Of a stretch of DNA of 64,000 bases, positions 61,886-64,000 are shown one piece after another. Numbering within the stretch: the first letter of the stretch is position 1; each line of letters starts with the position of its first letter. Origin of the DNA: Grimontia indica (GTDB lineage Bacteria; Pseudomonadota; Gammaproteobacteria; Enterobacterales; Vibrionaceae); the NCBI RefSeq assembly GCF_000333895.2, contig NZ_ANFM02000033.1:38110-102109 (forward strand), written 5' to 3'. The notes under the pieces were generated by a model that was given only the letters and a program-made list of their open reading frames with translations, ran no database searches and was not told where the DNA came from. A program made the translations under genes and the position numbers.

Positions 61886-64000
61886 TTAAAGAGACTCGAT
61901 AAGGTCATCGACCCCATTCCTATTGGCATCTTGTCCGCCAAGTGCATCCCGCGCATCCAGCCTTCCGTCCCGATAGGTATCAAAACCTGCGAAATTGGTG
62001 CTGTCGATATCGAAGTTTGTACTATTGTTGCCGGGGTTAAGGCTCTCTAAATCGATGAAGTCTGCAATGCCATCATTATCGCTGTCCGGCAGGCTTGCGA
62101 CAGTGGCGCCAGGATCGAAGTTATCCACCTTAAAGTTGTTGTCTACATCTTCAAAGCCAGCTTCAACGACGTCTGGAATGGCATCGTTATCACTGTCCAA
62201 ATCTAAGTCATTGGGAATACCATCATTGTCCGAGTCAGCGACAAACTGCGCTCCGGGTAAGGGAGAGAGTAGGAAGCGACTGATTTCAACGGCACCGCTG
62301 TAGAAGCTGGAATCTACGTAAAAGTCAGGGGTTTCCCCTTCAAATACGTGGGTGCGCAACAGTTCGTTGTTTCGGAAATACGCAATGACACGATCGGCTA
62401 CCTGAATGGAAAGGGTATCCCCAATCGCAATACCGCCAAATGAGCCTTTTGAAGCGCCACTCTCATAGATGTAGAGCGTGCTTCCAACGATGTAAAACGC
62501 ATAATCGATATCTTGATAGCTGGCGGAAGTTTCATCTCTACCCAAACCTATCATGTTGTATGTGCCAAGACTGTCGACCAGAAAACTTAGCTGATAGTGC
62601 GAGCGGAAGCCGTATTCAGAGAAACGTTTAGAGTTTGCCTGAGACTGCCAATAGCCGCCGTTGCCAATCAAGGTTCCTTGGCTAAGGTTCGCATTGCCAG
62701 TAAGCACAGGCCAATCCGTTACGCTGGCATTGATGTTTGATTCCAGATTGTTGGCGATACCGTCGTTGTCCCTATCCATATCACGATTATTCCCGATACC
62801 ATCCCCATCGGTGTCTGTGGTTTCAGAGGCATCCGTTGGGAAGGCATCGCTGTTGTCACCCATACCGTCTCCATCCGAATCCGTGGTTTCATTCGGATCG
62901 AACGGGAAGGCATCGTAGATATCTAACGTGCCGTCGTTATCGTCGTCATCGTCGTTCGGGTTGGAGAGTCCATCGCCGTCGGCATCTTCTGCACGATCGT
63001 CCACACCGTTGCCGTTAACGTCATTGCCGCCTTGTTCATCATTGCTGTCGAGTTTGCCGTCGCCGTTGGTATCAAAGGCGGCAAAGTCGTAGCCATGCAT
63101 GTCGTAAGCGGCGCCGTCATTGGCGGCGTTGTGGCTTTCCAAATCCAGATAATCAGGAATACCGTCGCCGTCAGAGTCTGGGGCAGGGTTCACTGAGCCC
63201 TGAAGGTTGATAGCGTCAACTTGAAGGTTTCCATCAGCATCAACCAGACCCGCTTCAATCACATCCGGGATGGTGTCGTTATCGGAGTCCAAATCGAGAT
63301 CGTTGGTTATTCCATCGTTATCTGCATCCGTAGAAGCGCCTGAGCCTGAGAGTGGCGTAAGTTCAATGCCAGACAGCTGAATTGCCCCGCTGTAGAAGCT
63401 GGTATCGACATAGAAATCCGGTGTTGAACCGCTGTAATTGACACTACGTACCAGCGAGCCATTGCGGTAATAGGCAAGGGTGCCGTTGTTCACTTCCAGC
63501 GCCAGATCATCACCTGCGGCGACCGTACCAAAGCTGCCAACATACGCGCCGCTTTCGTAGATGTAGAGCGTCGTGCCAGCGATATAGAAGGCATAATCAA
63601 TATCGGTGTAGCTTGCCGAGCTTTCAGCGTTGCCAAGCCCGAACATGTTGTAGGTGCCAAGAGCATCAACATGGAAATTCAGACGATAGTTATCCGTGAA
63701 ACCATAACTGGAGAACCGCGCTGAGTTCGCTTGATAACTCCAGCTTCCGCCGTTGGCAGACAGAACACCGTTAGAGAAGCTGGCTCCGTAAAGCACAGGC
63801 CAGTCAACGATATCTGCCTGAGTGCGGGATTCCAGCTCATCGGAAAGACCATCATTGTCTTTGTCGATATCGCTGTTGTCACCCACACCATCACCGTCAG
63901 AGTCTGTGGTTTCAGAGGCATCGTCCGGGAAGGCATCGGCATTATCGCCCACGCCGTCACCGTCAGTGTCTGTGGTCTCCGATGCATCTTGTGGGAATGC
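61886..64000 (-). CDS. Thrombospondin type 3 repeat protein with duplicated beta-sandwich-like module (N-terminus outside window)
   Basis: The frame is open through base 64000, so the N-terminus is missing; 705 residues are visible. Calcium-binding DxDxDG type 3 repeats (TDSDGDGVGDNSD, SDNDGIPNDLDLDSDND) alternate with two copies of a 150-residue module. In the module GGSWSYQANSARFSSYGF, DALGTYNMFGLG, YTDIDYAFYIAGTTLYIYES and TPDFYVDTSFYSGAIQ recur. Copies lie at about 63802-63352 and 62716-62266 and are roughly 60% identical by eye; the whole unit repeats every 363 residues. I do not recognise the module; the look is that of a concanavalin-like beta sandwich. Large, acidic, Ca-binding and surely exported or surface-bound (inference), perhaps adhesive. 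No C-terminal sorting tag is evident. Confidence 0.82.
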   Translation of the reverse strand, partial: AFPQDASETTDTDGDGVGDNADAFPDDASETTDSDGDGVGDNSDIDKDNDGLSDELESRTQADIVDWPVLYGASFSNGVLSANGGSWSYQANSARFSSYGFTDNYRLNFHVDALGTYNMFGLGNAESSASYTDIDYAFYIAGTTLYIYESGAYVGSFGTVAAGDDLALEVNNGTLAYYRNGSLVRSVNYSGSTPDFYVDTSFYSGAIQLSGIELTPLSGSGASTDADNDGITNDLDLDSDNDTIPDVIEAGLVDADGNLQVDAINLQGSVNPAPDSDGDGIPDYLDLESHNAANDGAAYDMHGYDFAAFDTNGDGKLDSNDEQGGNDVNGNGVDDRAEDADGDGLSNPNDDDDDNDGTLDIYDAFPFDPNETTDSDGDGMGDNSDAFPTDASETTDTDGDGIGNNRDMDRDNDGIANNLESNINASVTDWPVLTGNANLSQGTLIGNGGYWQSQANSKRFSEYGFRSHYQLSFLVDSLGTYNMIGLGRDETSASYQDIDYAFYIVGSTLYIYESGASKGSFGGIAIGDTLSIQVADRVIAYFRNNELLRTHVFEGETPDFYVDSSFYSGAVEISRFLLSPLPGAQFVADSDNDGIPNDLDLDSDNDAIPDVVEAGFEDVDNNFKVDNFDPGATVASLPDSDNDGIADFIDLESLNPGNNSTNFDIDSTNFAGFDTYRDGRLDARDALGGQDANRNGVDDLIESL

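Noticed and set aside
62661..63020. Rightward reading frames opposite the repeat protein
   Set aside because: They arise from the repetitive GAT/ATC-rich codons of the calcium repeats on the other strand and lack SD sequences and recognisable domains.

Overview
The window is one contiguous stretch of gammaproteobacterial chromosome, most likely from a marine Vibrionaceae (inference). The grounds are mukB with the E. coli-like neighbours ldtD, ycbK and gloC; a ToxR-like membrane-anchored winged-helix protein; many c-di-GMP and chemotaxis proteins; a sodium-type alanine/glycine symporter behind a tandem glycine riboswitch; and near-consensus LexA, PurR, NrdR-like, NsrR-like and Fur-like sites. 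Base composition looks moderate and even, and I see no insertion sequence, prophage or CRISPR array. Both edges cut a gene: mukB lacks its N-terminus on the left, and a thrombospondin-type-3 repeat protein lacks its N-terminus on the right.

Layout. 1-11 kb: the MukB C-terminal two thirds, a Cache-type chemoreceptor, a GNAT-racemase pair, an aldo/keto reductase, a REC-EAL response regulator, a DMT exporter and a MarR regulator. 11.5-16.4 kb: a four-gene iron cassette (imelysin, di-heme oxidoreductase, imelysin lipoprotein, DUF1513) behind a Fur-like box. 16.5-23.3 kb: ldtD and ycbK, then a leftward phosphoesterase-olsF-like pair behind a five-repeat Pho-box-like array, then gloC and a DUF2982 protein. 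23.5-32.9 kb: a histone-H1-like small protein, an unknown protein, an amino-acid permease, an SOS-controlled sulA-like gene, tpm, purT behind two PurR sites, a second DMT exporter, cdd with a CRP site, lrgAB, and a ToxR-like regulator that ends in its membrane helix. 33-38 kb: sbcB and an overlapping diguanylate cyclase/EAL pair. 38-46.6 kb: a TauD-like dioxygenase, a five-gene oligopeptide ABC operon (SBP-D-F-B-C) and nnrS behind an NsrR-like operator. 46.6-52 kb: a class II glutamine amidotransferase, a RelA/SpoT-domain protein carrying a signal peptide, a 2OG-Fe dioxygenase, a long MipA-type outer membrane protein, an NTF2-like protein and azoR. 52-58.7 kb: split B12-dependent ribonucleotide reductase (nrdJa/nrdJb) behind NrdR-like boxes, tRNA-Cys, a small protein, a HAD hydrolase, and the glycine-riboswitch-controlled symporter. 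59-64 kb: a membrane J-domain protein, an amidase-fold protein that has lost catalytic residues, and the repeat protein.

How parts work together. Several transcription units show their control logic in the DNA: phosphate (Pho-like array with a probable ornithine-lipid synthase), iron (Fur with imelysin/DHOR), nitric oxide (NsrR with NnrS), purines (PurR with PurT), DNA damage (LexA with SulA), deoxynucleotides (NrdR with NrdJ), glycine (riboswitch with AGCS transporter) and cAMP (CRP with cytidine deaminase). The most unusual items are the apparently exported RelA/SpoT-domain protein, the amidase-fold pseudoenzyme beside a membrane J-protein, the ToxR-like regulator with no periplasmic domain, the repeat protein built on a 363-residue unit, and the MipA barrel with a PagL-like tail.
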